This document shows positions 21,530 to 30,328 of a stretch of DNA of 64,000 nt, in pieces. The stretch comes from Lysinimonas soli. GTDB taxonomy: Bacteria > Actinomycetota > Actinomycetes > Actinomycetales > Microbacteriaceae. The notes beneath the pieces are model-generated. The model searched no databases. It worked only from the letters and a program-made list of their open reading frames with translations, and was not told the DNA's origin. The position numbers were made by a program, and so were the translations under genes. How positions within the stretch are numbered: the first letter of the stretch is position 1; each line of letters starts with the position of its first letter. The stretch is from assembly GCF_042655435.1 (NCBI RefSeq), contig NZ_JBHSMG010000001.1, forward strand, positions 1,426,001 to 1,490,000. Reading direction: 5' to 3'.

Positions 21530-24079
21530 GTGCCCGGAGAGAACCTCACCCGCCTCGAAGCCCAGGAGCGCTCGAGCCTGATCGCCGTGCAGTCCTATGT
21601 CGTGGCGCTCGACCTGACCACCGGTCCCGAGACCTTCCGGTCGACGACGACCATCGAGTTCACGGCCCGCGGCGGCACGGAGACCTTCCTCGACGCGATC
21701 ACGACCGCGGTTCACTCCGTCACGGTCAACGGCACGACGCTCGCCCCCGACGCCGTGAGCGACAACACGCGCATCCGGCTCGAGGGGCTCGTCGAGCACA
21801 ACGTCGTCACGGTCGACGCCGACTTCGCCTACACGAACACCGGCGAGGGCCTGCACCGTTTCGTCGACCCGGTCGACGGCGAGGTCTACCTCTACTCGCA
21901 GTTCGAGGTGCCCGACAGCCGGCGCGTGTTCGCCGTCTTCGAGCAGCCCGACCTCAAGGCGACGTTCCAGTTCACCGTCACGGCTCCCGCCGACTGGGCC
22001 CTCGTGAGCAACTCCCCCACCCCGGTGCCGACTCCGGCGGGCGACGGCGCCGCCACCTGGGCCTTCGACCCGACCCCGCGCATCTCGAGCTACATCACGG
22101 CGCTCATCGCGGGGCCGTACCAGTCCGTGCACTCCGAACTCACGAGCTCGAGCGGACGCGTCATCCCGCTCGGCATCTACGCCCGCAAGTCGCTGTTCGG
22201 CTACCTCGACGCCGACTACATCTTCGAGAAGACCCGTCAGGGCTTCGCCTACTACGAGCAGAAGTTCGGCTACCCCTACCCCTTCGCCAAGTACGACCAG
22301 CTGTTCGTGCCCGAGTTCAACGCCGGGGCCATGGAGAACGCCGGCGCCGTCACCTTCACCGAGACCTACGTGTTCCGCTCGAAGGTCACCGACGCGATCA
22401 AGGAGCGCCGGGTCGTCACGATCCTGCACGAGCTCGCGCACATGTGGTTCGGCGACCTCGTGACCATGAAGTGGTGGAACGACCTGTGGCTCAACGAGTC
22501 GTTCGCCGAGTGGGCCTCGACGATCGCGACGGCCGAGGCCACCGAGTGGACCGAGGCGTGGGCGACGTTCCAGGCCATGGAGAAGAGCTGGGCCTACCGA
22601 CAGGACCAGCTGCCCAGCACGCACCCGGTCGTCGCGACCATCAACGACCTCGAGGACGTGCAGGTCAACTTCGACGGGATCACCTACGCCAAGGGCGGAT
22701 CCGTGCTCAAGCAGCTTGCCGCATGGGTCGGCATCGACGAGTTCTTCGCCGGGGTCGGCAACTACTTCTCGAAGTACGAGTACGGCAACACCGAGCTGAC
22801 CGACCTGCTGGCCGAGCTCGAGCTCACCAGCGGTCGCGACCTCACCGGCTGGGCCGAGAAGTGGCTCGAGACGGCGGGCGTCAACACGCTCAAACCCGAG
22901 ATCGAGACGGATGCGGCGGGCACGATCACGGCGTTCCGCATCATCCAGACCGCAGCGCCCGAGCAGCCAACGCTGCGCCCGCACCGGCTCGCGATCGGCT
23001 TCTACGGCAGCGACGGCGCGACGCTCGTGCGCACCCACCGGGTCGAGCTCGACCTCGACGCGGAGGCCTCGACCGAGGTCGCCGAGCTCGTGGGGCTCGC
23101 CCGCCCCGAGCTCGTGCTGCTCAACGACGACGACCTGGCATACGCCAAGATCCGCATGGATCCCGCGAGCCTCGCGGTCGCGATCGCCCGGCTCTCACAG
23201 ATCGAGGACCCGCTGGCGCGTGCCCTCGTGTGGGGCTCAGCCTGGGACTCGACGCGCGACGCCGAGGTGGCCGCGAGCGACTACCTCGACCTCGTGCTGG
23301 GCAACATCGCGAGCGAGACCGAGTCCACGACCATGCGGCTCACGCTCACCCAGCTGGTGCAGGCGGCGCACGTCTACGTCGCGCCCGAGAAGCGCGAGGC
23401 CGCGATCCGTCGGGTCGGCGACGCGCTGTGGTCGCTCGCCCAGAGTGCCGCCGCGGGGTCTGACGCTCAGTTCCAGTTCGTGAAGTTCTTCGCGACCACG
23501 CCGTCGACGCCCGAGCACGCCGCCGCCCTGCGCGGTCTGCTCGACGGCTCGGTCGCCCTGCCCGGTCTCGAGATCGACACCGACCTCTCGTGGGAGCTGC
23601 TCGATGGACTCGTGCTGCTCGGCGAGGCGGACGAGCCCGAGATCGCGGCGGCGCTCGAGAAGGACAACACGGCGAACGGCCAGCAGGCTGCGGCCCGCGC
23701 CCGCGCGACGGTCCCCACCGCCGAGGCCAAGAAGTCCGCCCTCGATGCCGCCCTGAACGACGAGACGATCCCCAACGCCCTGCTGCGCAACATGGGCATC
23801 GGCTTCGGCCACGTCAACGACCCGGCCGTGCTCGAACCGCTCGTGGGCCCCTACTTCGACGCCCTGACCACCGTCTGGACCCGGCGCAGCTACAAGATCG
23901 CGGAGTACACGATCCTGGGCTTCTACCCCGGTTCGCTCGCCTCGCAGGCCCTGGCGGACGCGACGAACGCCTGGCTGGATGCCCACCCCGGCATCCCGGC
24001 GCTGCGGCGTCTCGTCATCGAGTGCCTCGCCGGGGTCGAGCGCGCCCTCGCCGCGCAGGAGCGCGACCGGAGGGGCTGA
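21530..24079 (+). CDS. pepN: Aminopeptidase N (M1 family)
   Basis: 849 residues from GTG 21530, with GAAGGAG upstream. The exopeptidase motif GAMEN lies at 266-270, the zinc site HELAH at 300-304 with the third ligand Glu323 (NESFAEW), and the catalytic Tyr region follows. The C-terminal ERAP1-like helical domain completes a full-length enzyme. It removes N-terminal residues from peptides in the cytosol and so finishes degradation begun by Clp proteases. mscS starts 2 bases after the stop. Confidence 0.97.
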   Translation: MPGENLTRLEAQERSSLIAVQSYVVALDLTTGPETFRSTTTIEFTARGGTETFLDAITTAVHSVTVNGTTLAPDAVSDNTRIRLEGLVEHNVVTVDADFAYTNTGEGLHRFVDPVDGEVYLYSQFEVPDSRRVFAVFEQPDLKATFQFTVTAPADWALVSNSPTPVPTPAGDGAATWAFDPTPRISSYITALIAGPYQSVHSELTSSSGRVIPLGIYARKSLFGYLDADYIFEKTRQGFAYYEQKFGYPYPFAKYDQLFVPEFNAGAMENAGAVTFTETYVFRSKVTDAIKERRVVTILHELAHMWFGDLVTMKWWNDLWLNESFAEWASTIATAEATEWTEAWATFQAMEKSWAYRQDQLPSTHPVVATINDLEDVQVNFDGITYAKGGSVLKQLAAWVGIDEFFAGVGNYFSKYEYGNTELTDLLAELELTSGRDLTGWAEKWLETAGVNTLKPEIETDAAGTITAFRIIQTAAPEQPTLRPHRLAIGFYGSDGATLVRTHRVELDLDAEASTEVAELVGLARPELVLLNDDDLAYAKIRMDPASLAVAIARLSQIEDPLARALVWGSAWDSTRDAEVAASDYLDLVLGNIASETESTTMRLTLTQLVQAAHVYVAPEKREAAIRRVGDALWSLAQSAAAGSDAQFQFVKFFATTPSTPEHAAALRGLLDGSVALPGLEIDTDLSWELLDGLVLLGEADEPEIAAALEKDNTANGQQAAARARATVPTAEAKKSALDAALNDETIPNALLRNMGIGFGHVNDPAVLEPLVGPYFDALTTVWTRRSYKIAEYTILGFYPGSLASQALADATNAWLDAHPGIPALRRLVIECLAGVERALAAQERDRRG

Positions 24080-24081
24080 TC

Positions 24082-25119
24082 GTGACGTGGAACGACTTCG
24101 GGAACGGCGTTCTCGCCTTCCTGACGGGCGCCTGGGGCAAGCCGGTGAGCGTGCTGCTCATCATCGTCGTGTCGATCCTGGTGCGGATCATCCTGCAGTT
24201 CGTGATCCGGCGCGTGGTCGACCGCATCGTCAACGGCGTCAAGAAGAAGCAGAACGTCGAAGACACCATGGCCCTGCAGGCGTCGCCGATGGCGGCCGTG
24301 CGGATCGTGCAGCGCACCCGCGCGCTCGGCGGGGTGTTCAGCAGCGTCGTCACCACGGTCATCGTGATCATCGCCGTCGTCCTGATCATCTCGACCGTCT
24401 CGCCCCAGGCGAGCGGGGCGTTCTCGCTCATCACGGCGGCTCTCGGCGCGGGGCTCGGCTTCGGGGCGCAGAACCTGGTCAAGGATGTGCTGAACGGCCT
24501 CGCGATGGTCGGCGAAGACCAACTCGGCGTTGGCGATGTCGTCGATCTCGGGCCGGCCACGGGCGTCGTGGAAGAGGTCGGCATCCGGATCACCAAGATC
24601 CGCGACGTCAACGGAACGCTGTGGTACGTGCGCAACGGCGAGATCCTGCGGGTCGGCAACCTCTCCCAGGGCTGGGCACGGGTCATCATCGACCTCGCGG
24701 TGCCGTACGAAGCCGACATCGACGAGGTCGAGGCCCGGATGCTGGCGACCGCCCTCGAACTGCAGCAGGCCGCCCGGTGGAAGCGCCTCATCCTCGAACG
24801 GCCCGAGGTCTGGGGCATCGAGTCGATCTCGGCGGAGGCGATCGTCATCCGCCTCGTCGTCAAGACCAGGTCGGGCAGCAAGGACGACGTGGCCCGCGAA
24901 CTGCGCGCGCGGCTGAAGAAGGCCCTCGACGAACTGGGCGTCAAGCTGCCCTCGCTCAACTCCATCGTGCTCAGCGGCTACGAGGGGGCCGCCTCGGTCA
25001 AGGGGGCGAGGCCGCCGAAGACCGCACAGGTGTCGGTGCCGGCGGCCCTGCGCAACCGCCGGGCGGGCACCACGCCGGCCGACGCGGGCAAGACCGAGAC
25101 GGCGAAGGCGGACGAATGA
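24082..25119 (+). CDS. Small-conductance mechanosensitive channel (MscS family)
   Basis: 345 residues from GTG 24082, 2 bases after pepN. Three membrane helices: about 16-40, 85-107 and 112-135. The pore helix is Gly/Ala-rich, LITAALGAGLGFGAQNLVKDVLNG, as in MscS TM3. The beta domain follows (GDVVDLGPATGVVEEVGIRITKIRD) and the C-terminal alpha/beta cap; the last 40 residues are disordered and charged. It opens on membrane tension to release osmolytes. Its stop overlaps the haemoglobin start (ATGA). Confidence 0.95.
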   Translation: MTWNDFGNGVLAFLTGAWGKPVSVLLIIVVSILVRIILQFVIRRVVDRIVNGVKKKQNVEDTMALQASPMAAVRIVQRTRALGGVFSSVVTTVIVIIAVVLIISTVSPQASGAFSLITAALGAGLGFGAQNLVKDVLNGLAMVGEDQLGVGDVVDLGPATGVVEEVGIRITKIRDVNGTLWYVRNGEILRVGNLSQGWARVIIDLAVPYEADIDEVEARMLATALELQQAARWKRLILERPEVWGIESISAEAIVIRLVVKTRSGSKDDVARELRARLKKALDELGVKLPSLNSIVLSGYEGAASVKGARPPKTAQVSVPAALRNRRAGTTPADAGKTETAKADE

Positions 25120-25532
25120 GCGATCTCACCCTGCGCATGGGCCCCGGCGGCGAGCCGGTCGGCGGCAGCTTCTGGGCGGCGGTCGGCGGTCGGCCCACCT
25201 TCGAGAAGCTGGTGCGCGAGTTCTACGTCGGCGTCGCCGACGACCCCGTGCTGCGGCCGATGTATCCCGAAGAGGATCTCGAGGGGGCCATCCAGCGCCT
25301 CACGGGCTTTCTGGAGCAGTACTGGGGCGGACCTGGCACCTACAGCGAGCAGCGCGGCCACCCCAGACTCCGGATGCGCCACCAGCCGTTCGCCGTGACC
25401 CCCGATGCCCGCGACCGCTGGCTCGCCCACATGCGCGCGGCGGTCGACACGCTCGAGCTCTCGCCCCTGCACGAGTCCATGCTCTGGGACTACCTCGAGC
25501 GTGCCGCCCACGCGATGGTGAACCGGGCCTGA
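25116..25532 (+). CDS. Group II truncated haemoglobin
   Basis: 138 residues from ATG 25116, overlapping mscS by 4 bases. The two-on-two globin is recognisable: FWAAVGGRPTFEKLVREFYVGVADDPVLRPMYP (B10 Tyr in FYVGV), the WGGP turn, RGHPRLRMRHQPFAV with the proximal His (H83 in RHQPF), and RDRWLAHM with the group II Trp. Such proteins bind oxygen or handle NO/H2O2. The translational coupling pepN-mscS-trHb suggests co-expression but no evident shared pathway. Confidence 0.94.
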   Translation: MSDLTLRMGPGGEPVGGSFWAAVGGRPTFEKLVREFYVGVADDPVLRPMYPEEDLEGAIQRLTGFLEQYWGGPGTYSEQRGHPRLRMRHQPFAVTPDARDRWLAHMRAAVDTLELSPLHESMLWDYLERAAHAMVNRA

Positions 25533-25555
25533 TCCCCCGGCCGGTTCGGTCCGGC

Positions 25556-26419
25556 TCAGACCGTGGCGAGGGCCTCGCGCAAGCCGGTCAGCAGCGGCGT
25601 CGTCGGTCGCCCGATGAGCCGGGCGAGGTCGCCGGAGGTCTCTGCCAGCAGGCCTGCCTTGATGTTCTGGTCGAGGGCGACCACGAACCCGACGGTGCCC
25701 TCGTCGAGACCGAACCCGCTCAGGATCGCGGCGTGCTCCTCGGGAGAGACGTCGCGGTAGACGACCTCCCGCCCTGCGATCTCGGCGGCCGCGGCGGCGA
25801 GATCCTCGAAGTTCCACGCGACGTCGCCCGACAGCTCGTAGACCCTGCCCCGCAACGACGGATCGATCAGAACAGCCGCAGCGGCCTCCGCGTAGTCCTT
25901 GCGGCTCGCGCTCGCGACCCGTCCGTCGCCGACGCTCGCGACGATCTCGCCGGTCTGCATGCCCTGCTGGACCGCCTGCAGATAGTTCTCGGTGTACCAG
26001 CTGTTGCGCAGGATCGTGGCCTGGATGCCGGACGCCGCGATGGCCTCCTCGGTCGCCTTGTGCTCGGGCGCGAGGATCAACGGCGAGGTCGTCGCCTTCG
26101 GTGCGCTCGTGTAGACGAGGTGCGAGACGCCCGCGCGCACGGCGGCATCGATCGCGGCCGCGTGCTGGGCGGCGCGCTGACCCACCTCGCTGCTCGAGAT
26201 CAACAGCACCTGCTCGGCGCCGGCGAACGCCGCGTCGAGGGTCTCGGGCACCGTGAAGTCGATCGGCACGACCCGAACGCCTCGATCGGCGAAGTCGGCG
26301 AGCTTCTCGACCTTGCGCCCGCCCGCCACGAGTTGCTCGGGAGCGACTCCTCGCGCGAGCAGGGCCTCGAGGGCGAGACGGCCGAGGTGTCCGGTTGCGC
26401 CGGTGACGACGATGGTCAT
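25556..26419 (-). CDS. NmrA/QorB-like NAD(P)H-binding oxidoreductase
   Basis: 287 residues from ATG 26419. The atypical SDR nucleotide motif is at the very N-terminus (VTGATGHLGRLALEALL, 5-21); LVYTSAPKATTSPLILAPEHKATEEAI and LRNSWYTENYL are the usual signatures of the QorB (NAD(P)H:quinone oxidoreductase 2) group. It is divergent from an HxlR-family regulator, the classic arrangement of qorB with qorR-type redox regulators. Likely reduces quinones or senses the NADPH pool. Confidence 0.93.
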   Translation of the reverse strand: MTIVVTGATGHLGRLALEALLARGVAPEQLVAGGRKVEKLADFADRGVRVVPIDFTVPETLDAAFAGAEQVLLISSSEVGQRAAQHAAAIDAAVRAGVSHLVYTSAPKATTSPLILAPEHKATEEAIAASGIQATILRNSWYTENYLQAVQQGMQTGEIVASVGDGRVASASRKDYAEAAAAVLIDPSLRGRVYELSGDVAWNFEDLAAAAAEIAGREVVYRDVSPEEHAAILSGFGLDEGTVGFVVALDQNIKAGLLAETSGDLARLIGRPTTPLLTGLREALATV

Positions 26420-26486
26420 GGGGGGTCCTTTCGTTGACGTGGTCAGGGGATGCAAGGCGCGCGACCGTCCGATACTTCCCAGCCGC

Positions 26487-26515
26487 AGGTACCCACTTTT
26501 CAGTAAGGTACCCAC
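26487..26515. promoter_or_regulatory. Direct-repeat operator candidate for HxlR regulator
   Basis: AGGTACCCAC occurs twice (26487-26496 and 26506-26515), 19 bases apart, the second copy abutting the hxlR ATG. The inner GTACC...GGTAC also forms an inverted repeat, the form HxlR dimers usually bind. Confidence 0.55.
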
Positions 26516-26893
26516 ATGAAGGTGAGTTTCGAGGTTTCGCGGGTGACGCCGGGCAAGACGGGTGAGATCTACCCCGCGGCATGCTCCACCCGCACCGTGC
26601 TCGACCACGTGACGAGCAAGTGGGGCGTGCTCGTGCTGCTCGCTCTGACGGAGGGCACGCTGCGCTGGGGCGAACTGCGCCGCGTCATCGAGGGGATCAG
26701 CGAGAAGATGCTCGCGTCGACCCTGCGCACGCTGGAACGCGACGGCTTCGTCGCCCGCGAATCGTTCCCCGAGGTGCCGCCCCGGGTCGAGTACCGGCTC
26801 ACCGAACGCGGGCGCCAGCTTTCCGAGCGACTGCTGCCGCTGATGGACTGGATCGCCGACAACGCCGACGACATCGTGGCGCCGTCGCGCTGA
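26516..26893 (+). CDS. HxlR-family transcriptional regulator
   Basis: 125 residues. The HxlR winged helix is clear: AACSTRTVLDHVTSKWGVLVLLALTEGTLRWGELRRVIEGISEKMLASTLRTLERDGFV, then the wing PPRVEYRLTERG. The conserved Cys before the first helix (C23) is the redox-sensing residue in QorR/YodB-type members. The ATG abuts a direct repeat, so translation is probably leaderless and self-repressed. Target is likely the divergent SDR gene. Confidence 0.94.
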   Translation: MKVSFEVSRVTPGKTGEIYPAACSTRTVLDHVTSKWGVLVLLALTEGTLRWGELRRVIEGISEKMLASTLRTLERDGFVARESFPEVPPRVEYRLTERGRQLSERLLPLMDWIADNADDIVAPSR

Positions 26894-26998
26894 CCCGCCT
26901 CAGTGGGCGGCCGGAAGGCGTCCCGCCATCCACCGCGCCATCCTGCCATTCGCAGACGGGTACCCTGGGACTCTTGAGGATCGTTCGGAGGGGACGTC

Positions 26999-28654
26999 AT
27001 GGCGGAACAGGCTGATGCGATCGTCATCGGTGCCGGCCTCGCCGGCCTGGTCGCCACGGCTGAACTGGTCGCGGCCGGCAAGCGGGTCATCGTGCTGGAG
27101 CAGGAGCCCGAGGCCAGCTTCGGCGGACAGGCCTGGTGGTCGTTCGGCGGACTGTTCCTGATCGACTCCCCCGAGCAGCGCCGCATGGGGGTGCACGACA
27201 GTCACGAGCTGGCACGCCAGGACTGGTTCGCGAGCGCGGAGTTCGACCGCGAGGAGGACGTCTGGGGTCGGCAGTGGGCCGAGGCCTACCTCGCCTTCGC
27301 CGCCGGCGAGAAGCGCGCGTGGCTGCACCGCAAGGGCGTCCGCTTCTTCCCTGTTGTCGGCTGGGCCGAACGCGGGGGCTACACCGCCACCGGGCACGGC
27401 AACTCGGTTCCACGTTTCCACATCACCTGGGGTACCGGACCGGGGATTCTCGAACCCTTCGTCAAGGCGGTGCGCGCCGGCGTCGAGGCGGGGCTGGTCG
27501 AGCTGAAGTTCCGCCATCGAGTCGACGAGTTGACCGTCACGAACTCGGCGGTCACGGGAGTCTCGGGCAGCATCCTGGCCGACGACGACGCCGAGCGGGG
27601 TGCCGCGAGCAACCGGGACGTGACGGGCGACTTCGCACTGCAGGCCGGGGCCGTCATCGTGGCGAGCGGCGGCATCGGCGGCAATCACGAGCTGGTGCGG
27701 GCGGCCTGGCCCGAATGGCTCGGCACGGCCCCCACGACGATGCTGAGCGGAGTGCCCGCGCACGTGGACGGGCGCATGCTCGCCATCTCGGAGCGCGCCG
27801 GCGCCAACTCGATCAACGGCGACCGGATGTGGCATTACGTGGAGGGCATCACCAACTACGCGCCGGTGTGGGAGAAGCACGGCATCCGCATCCTGCCGGG
27901 ACCATCGAGCCTCTGGTTCGACGCGACCGGCACGCGCCTGCCGATCCCGCTGTTCCCCGGGTTCGACACGCTGGGCACGCTCGAGTACCTGCGCTCGACC
28001 GGGTACGACCACAGCTGGTTCGTGCTCACCCAGTCGATCATCGAGAAGGAGTTCGCGCTCAGCGGCAGCGAGCAGAATCCCGATCTCACGGGCAAGAGCA
28101 TTCCGCTGATGCTCAAGCAGCGTCTGGGCAAGGGTGCCACCCCGCCCGTCGAGGCGTTCAAGGAGCGCGGCGAGGACTTCGTGGTCGCCGAGTCCCTCGA
28201 CGAGCTGTTCGCCGGCATGAAGCGCCTCTCGCCCGAGGTCGAACTCGACACCGTCACCATGCGGCACGAGATCGAGGCGCGCGACCGCGAGCTCGACAAC
28301 CGTTTCAGCAAGGACGCCCAGGTCACCGCCCTGCGCGGCGCCCGGGCCTACCGCGGCGACAGGCTCATCCGGGTCGCGAAGCCCCACAAGATCCTCGACC
28401 CCGACCACCATCCGCTGATCGCGGTCAAGCTGCACGTGCTCACCCGCAAGAGCCTGGGCGGCTTGCAGACCGACCTGCAGGGCCGTGTGCTGGATGCCGG
28501 GGGCACGCCCATCGCGGGCCTCTACGCCGCCGGAGAGGTGTCGGGGTTCGGCGGGGGCGGCATGCACGGCTACCGCGCCCTGGAGGGCACCTTCGTGGGC
28601 GGCTGCCTGTTCACCGGACGAGTCGCCGGGCGCAGCGTGGCGGGCGGCCTGTAG
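26999..28654 (+). CDS. FAD-binding dehydrogenase (KstD/fumarate reductase flavoprotein type)
   Basis: 551 residues. The FAD dinucleotide motif is at the N-terminus, AIVIGAGLAGLVATAELVAAGKRVIVLEQE (8-37), followed by GGQAWWSFGGLF. The C-terminal half has GGLQTDLQGRVLD...PIAGLYAAGEVSGFGGGGMHGYRALEGTFVGGCLFTGRVAG, the cap and second FAD motif of the 3-ketosteroid-dehydrogenase-like family. Members in actinobacteria are annotated simply as FAD-binding dehydrogenases; whether steroids are the substrate is unknown and no steroid genes are nearby. Single gene with GGAGGGG upstream. Confidence 0.93.
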   Translation: MAEQADAIVIGAGLAGLVATAELVAAGKRVIVLEQEPEASFGGQAWWSFGGLFLIDSPEQRRMGVHDSHELARQDWFASAEFDREEDVWGRQWAEAYLAFAAGEKRAWLHRKGVRFFPVVGWAERGGYTATGHGNSVPRFHITWGTGPGILEPFVKAVRAGVEAGLVELKFRHRVDELTVTNSAVTGVSGSILADDDAERGAASNRDVTGDFALQAGAVIVASGGIGGNHELVRAAWPEWLGTAPTTMLSGVPAHVDGRMLAISERAGANSINGDRMWHYVEGITNYAPVWEKHGIRILPGPSSLWFDATGTRLPIPLFPGFDTLGTLEYLRSTGYDHSWFVLTQSIIEKEFALSGSEQNPDLTGKSIPLMLKQRLGKGATPPVEAFKERGEDFVVAESLDELFAGMKRLSPEVELDTVTMRHEIEARDRELDNRFSKDAQVTALRGARAYRGDRLIRVAKPHKILDPDHHPLIAVKLHVLTRKSLGGLQTDLQGRVLDAGGTPIAGLYAAGEVSGFGGGGMHGYRALEGTFVGGCLFTGRVAGRSVAGGL

Positions 28655-28676
28655 AACCGGCCGCTCCCCGTGCGAC

Positions 28677-29387
28677 TCAGCGGGAGAGGGTCCAGGCTTT
28701 GCGCTTGACCAGCACGTGGCCGCGGCGCGTGGTCAGGCGGGTCCAGGGACCGGTCTCGAAGATCCGCACCTCGTCGTCGCCGAGGAACCCGAGACCGAAC
28801 GCGGCGAACGCGGCACCGGCGGGCACGTGCTCAAGCCCGTCGATGCCGCGGCTCCAGACCTCCGAGCGCACACGGCGCACGATCTGCTCCCCCGCGGTCT
28901 CGGGGACGGCACCCGCGACCTCGTCGATGCCGGCGCGCGCCGCGCGATCGAGCACGGTCGTCGTCGTGCCCGCGATGGCACGCCAGCCACCGCGCGGGGG
29001 CGAGATCGCCGACCAGGTGACGGTGTTGACCTCCATCGGCAGCGAGATCGTGATCGGGCCGTCGGCGTCGGGGCCTGGCGCAGCCGAGGCCGCAGCGCGC
29101 GCCGCCTGGGCGTTCTCGAGCCGCTGCAGCAGCGAACGGATGGGGACGACGACGTCGAACTCCGCTTGCCCGTCGCCCGGGTCGCCCAGGGCGACCGTGC
29201 GCAGACCCAGGACTGTCGGGCTCTCGTCGAGCAGACCGATGGGGTAGAACACCGCGGCGTACACCGCGAGAACCCCGCTGCCCGCGATCAACCGAACGGA
29301 GCCTTCTTCGATCCGCGCGGCGCGGGCGAGGAAGACCTGGAGGTCATCGAGGGTGGGGGTGTCTGCGAGAGTGAAGGAGCTGCCCAT
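28677..29387 (-). CDS. Conserved actinobacterial hypothetical protein
   Basis: 236 residues, MGSSFTLADTPTLDDLQVFL at the start. It looks like a soluble alpha/beta protein with repeated short strands; the central LPMEVNTVTWSAISPPRGGW and C-terminal GLGFLGDDEVRIFETGPWTRL segments look conserved. There is no catalytic motif I recognise. It is divergent from tesB with only 20 bases between the two start codons, and both start codons sit just downstream of overlapping -10-like hexamers. Confidence 0.82.
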   Translation of the reverse strand: MGSSFTLADTPTLDDLQVFLARAARIEEGSVRLIAGSGVLAVYAAVFYPIGLLDESPTVLGLRTVALGDPGDGQAEFDVVVPIRSLLQRLENAQAARAAASAAPGPDADGPITISLPMEVNTVTWSAISPPRGGWRAIAGTTTTVLDRAARAGIDEVAGAVPETAGEQIVRRVRSEVWSRGIDGLEHVPAGAAFAAFGLGFLGDDEVRIFETGPWTRLTTRRGHVLVKRKAWTLSR

Positions 29388-29394
29388 CTGCTCC

Positions 29395-29401
29395 TAAACT
29401 A
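29395..29401. promoter_or_regulatory. Overlapping divergent -10 elements (TAAACTA / TAGTTTA)
   Basis: The seven bases read TAAACT on the plus strand (7 bases before ATG 29408) and TAGTTT on the minus strand (8 bases before ATG 29387). A single symmetric melting site could fire in both directions onto leaderless messages. Confidence 0.5.
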
Positions 29402-29407
29402 CAACCC

Positions 29408-30283
29408 ATGACCGACCCCTTGGCGGGCCTTCTCGCGGCGCTGGATCTGAGCGACACCGGAGCACGCACCAACGAAGACATCTTCACCGGTCCGAGCCAG
29501 TGGACACCGCAGGGTCGGGTGTTCGGCGGCCAGGTGCTCGCGCAGTCCTTGATCGCCGCCATCCGCACGGTCGACGAGCAGCGCGCGGTGCATTCCATGC
29601 ACGGGTACTTCCTGCGGCCCGGCGACGCCGAGCGGTCGATCACCTTCTCCGTGGATCGCATTCACGACGGCCGCTCCTTCACCACCCGGCGCACGCAGGC
29701 CTACCAGGGCGGCCAGCCGATTCTGTCGATGATCGCGTCGTTCCAGACTCAGGACGACGGCCTCGACCACCAGATCGACATGCCGCCGGGCCTGCCCGAT
29801 CCCGAATCCCTGCCGAGCACGGCCGAGGTGCTCGCCGGCGTCGACCACCCGGTCGCGCAGTTCTGGGCGACCCGCCGCGCGTTCGACATCCGCCACATCG
29901 AGGCGCCGATCTACCTCGACGCTGTCGAGGGTGGCGCCGCACATCAGGCGGTCTGGATGCGCGCCGTCGGCACCCTGCCCGATGACCCGAATGTGCATCG
30001 GGCGGCGCTCGCTTACGCGAGCGACTACTCGATCCTCGAGCCGATCCTGCGACCGCACGGCGTCGCCTGGAGCCGTCCGGGGCTCAAGGTCGCGAGCCTC
30101 GATCACGCCATGTGGTGGCACCGCTTCGGCCGCGTCGACGAGTGGATGCTCTACGTGCAGGAGTCGCCGAACGCGATCGGCGGCCGCGGGCTCTCGCTGG
30201 GGCGGATCTACTCGCGCGACGGCCTGCTGCTGGCCAGCGTCGCGCAGGAGGGGACGATCCGGGTGCCCGGGTCGGCGGAGTGA
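29408..30283 (+). CDS. tesB: Acyl-CoA thioesterase II (TesB)
   Basis: 291 residues forming the double hot-dog fold. The N-terminal half has EDIFTGPSQWTPQGRVFGGQVLAQSLIAA and VHSMHGYFLRPGD; the C-terminal half has HRAALAYASDYSILEPIL and SLDHAMWWHRFGRVDEWMLY, where the Asp-Gln-Thr/Ser catalytic set lies. It hydrolyses medium- and long-chain acyl-CoA. It is divergent from a hypothetical gene through a shared promoter and upstream of a lipoprotein gene. Confidence 0.95.
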   Translation: MTDPLAGLLAALDLSDTGARTNEDIFTGPSQWTPQGRVFGGQVLAQSLIAAIRTVDEQRAVHSMHGYFLRPGDAERSITFSVDRIHDGRSFTTRRTQAYQGGQPILSMIASFQTQDDGLDHQIDMPPGLPDPESLPSTAEVLAGVDHPVAQFWATRRAFDIRHIEAPIYLDAVEGGAAHQAVWMRAVGTLPDDPNVHRAALAYASDYSILEPILRPHGVAWSRPGLKVASLDHAMWWHRFGRVDEWMLYVQESPNAIGGRGLSLGRIYSRDGLLLASVAQEGTIRVPGSAE

Positions 30284-30328
30284 CACCGGTCGAGGCGCAG
30301 GTATAGCGTCTTCTGCAGGAGGCACGCA

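Noticed and set aside
21338..23038. 566-residue open frame on the minus strand opposite pepN
   Set aside because: Shadow of the pepN coding frame; repetitive Val/Gly/Arg composition with no motif.
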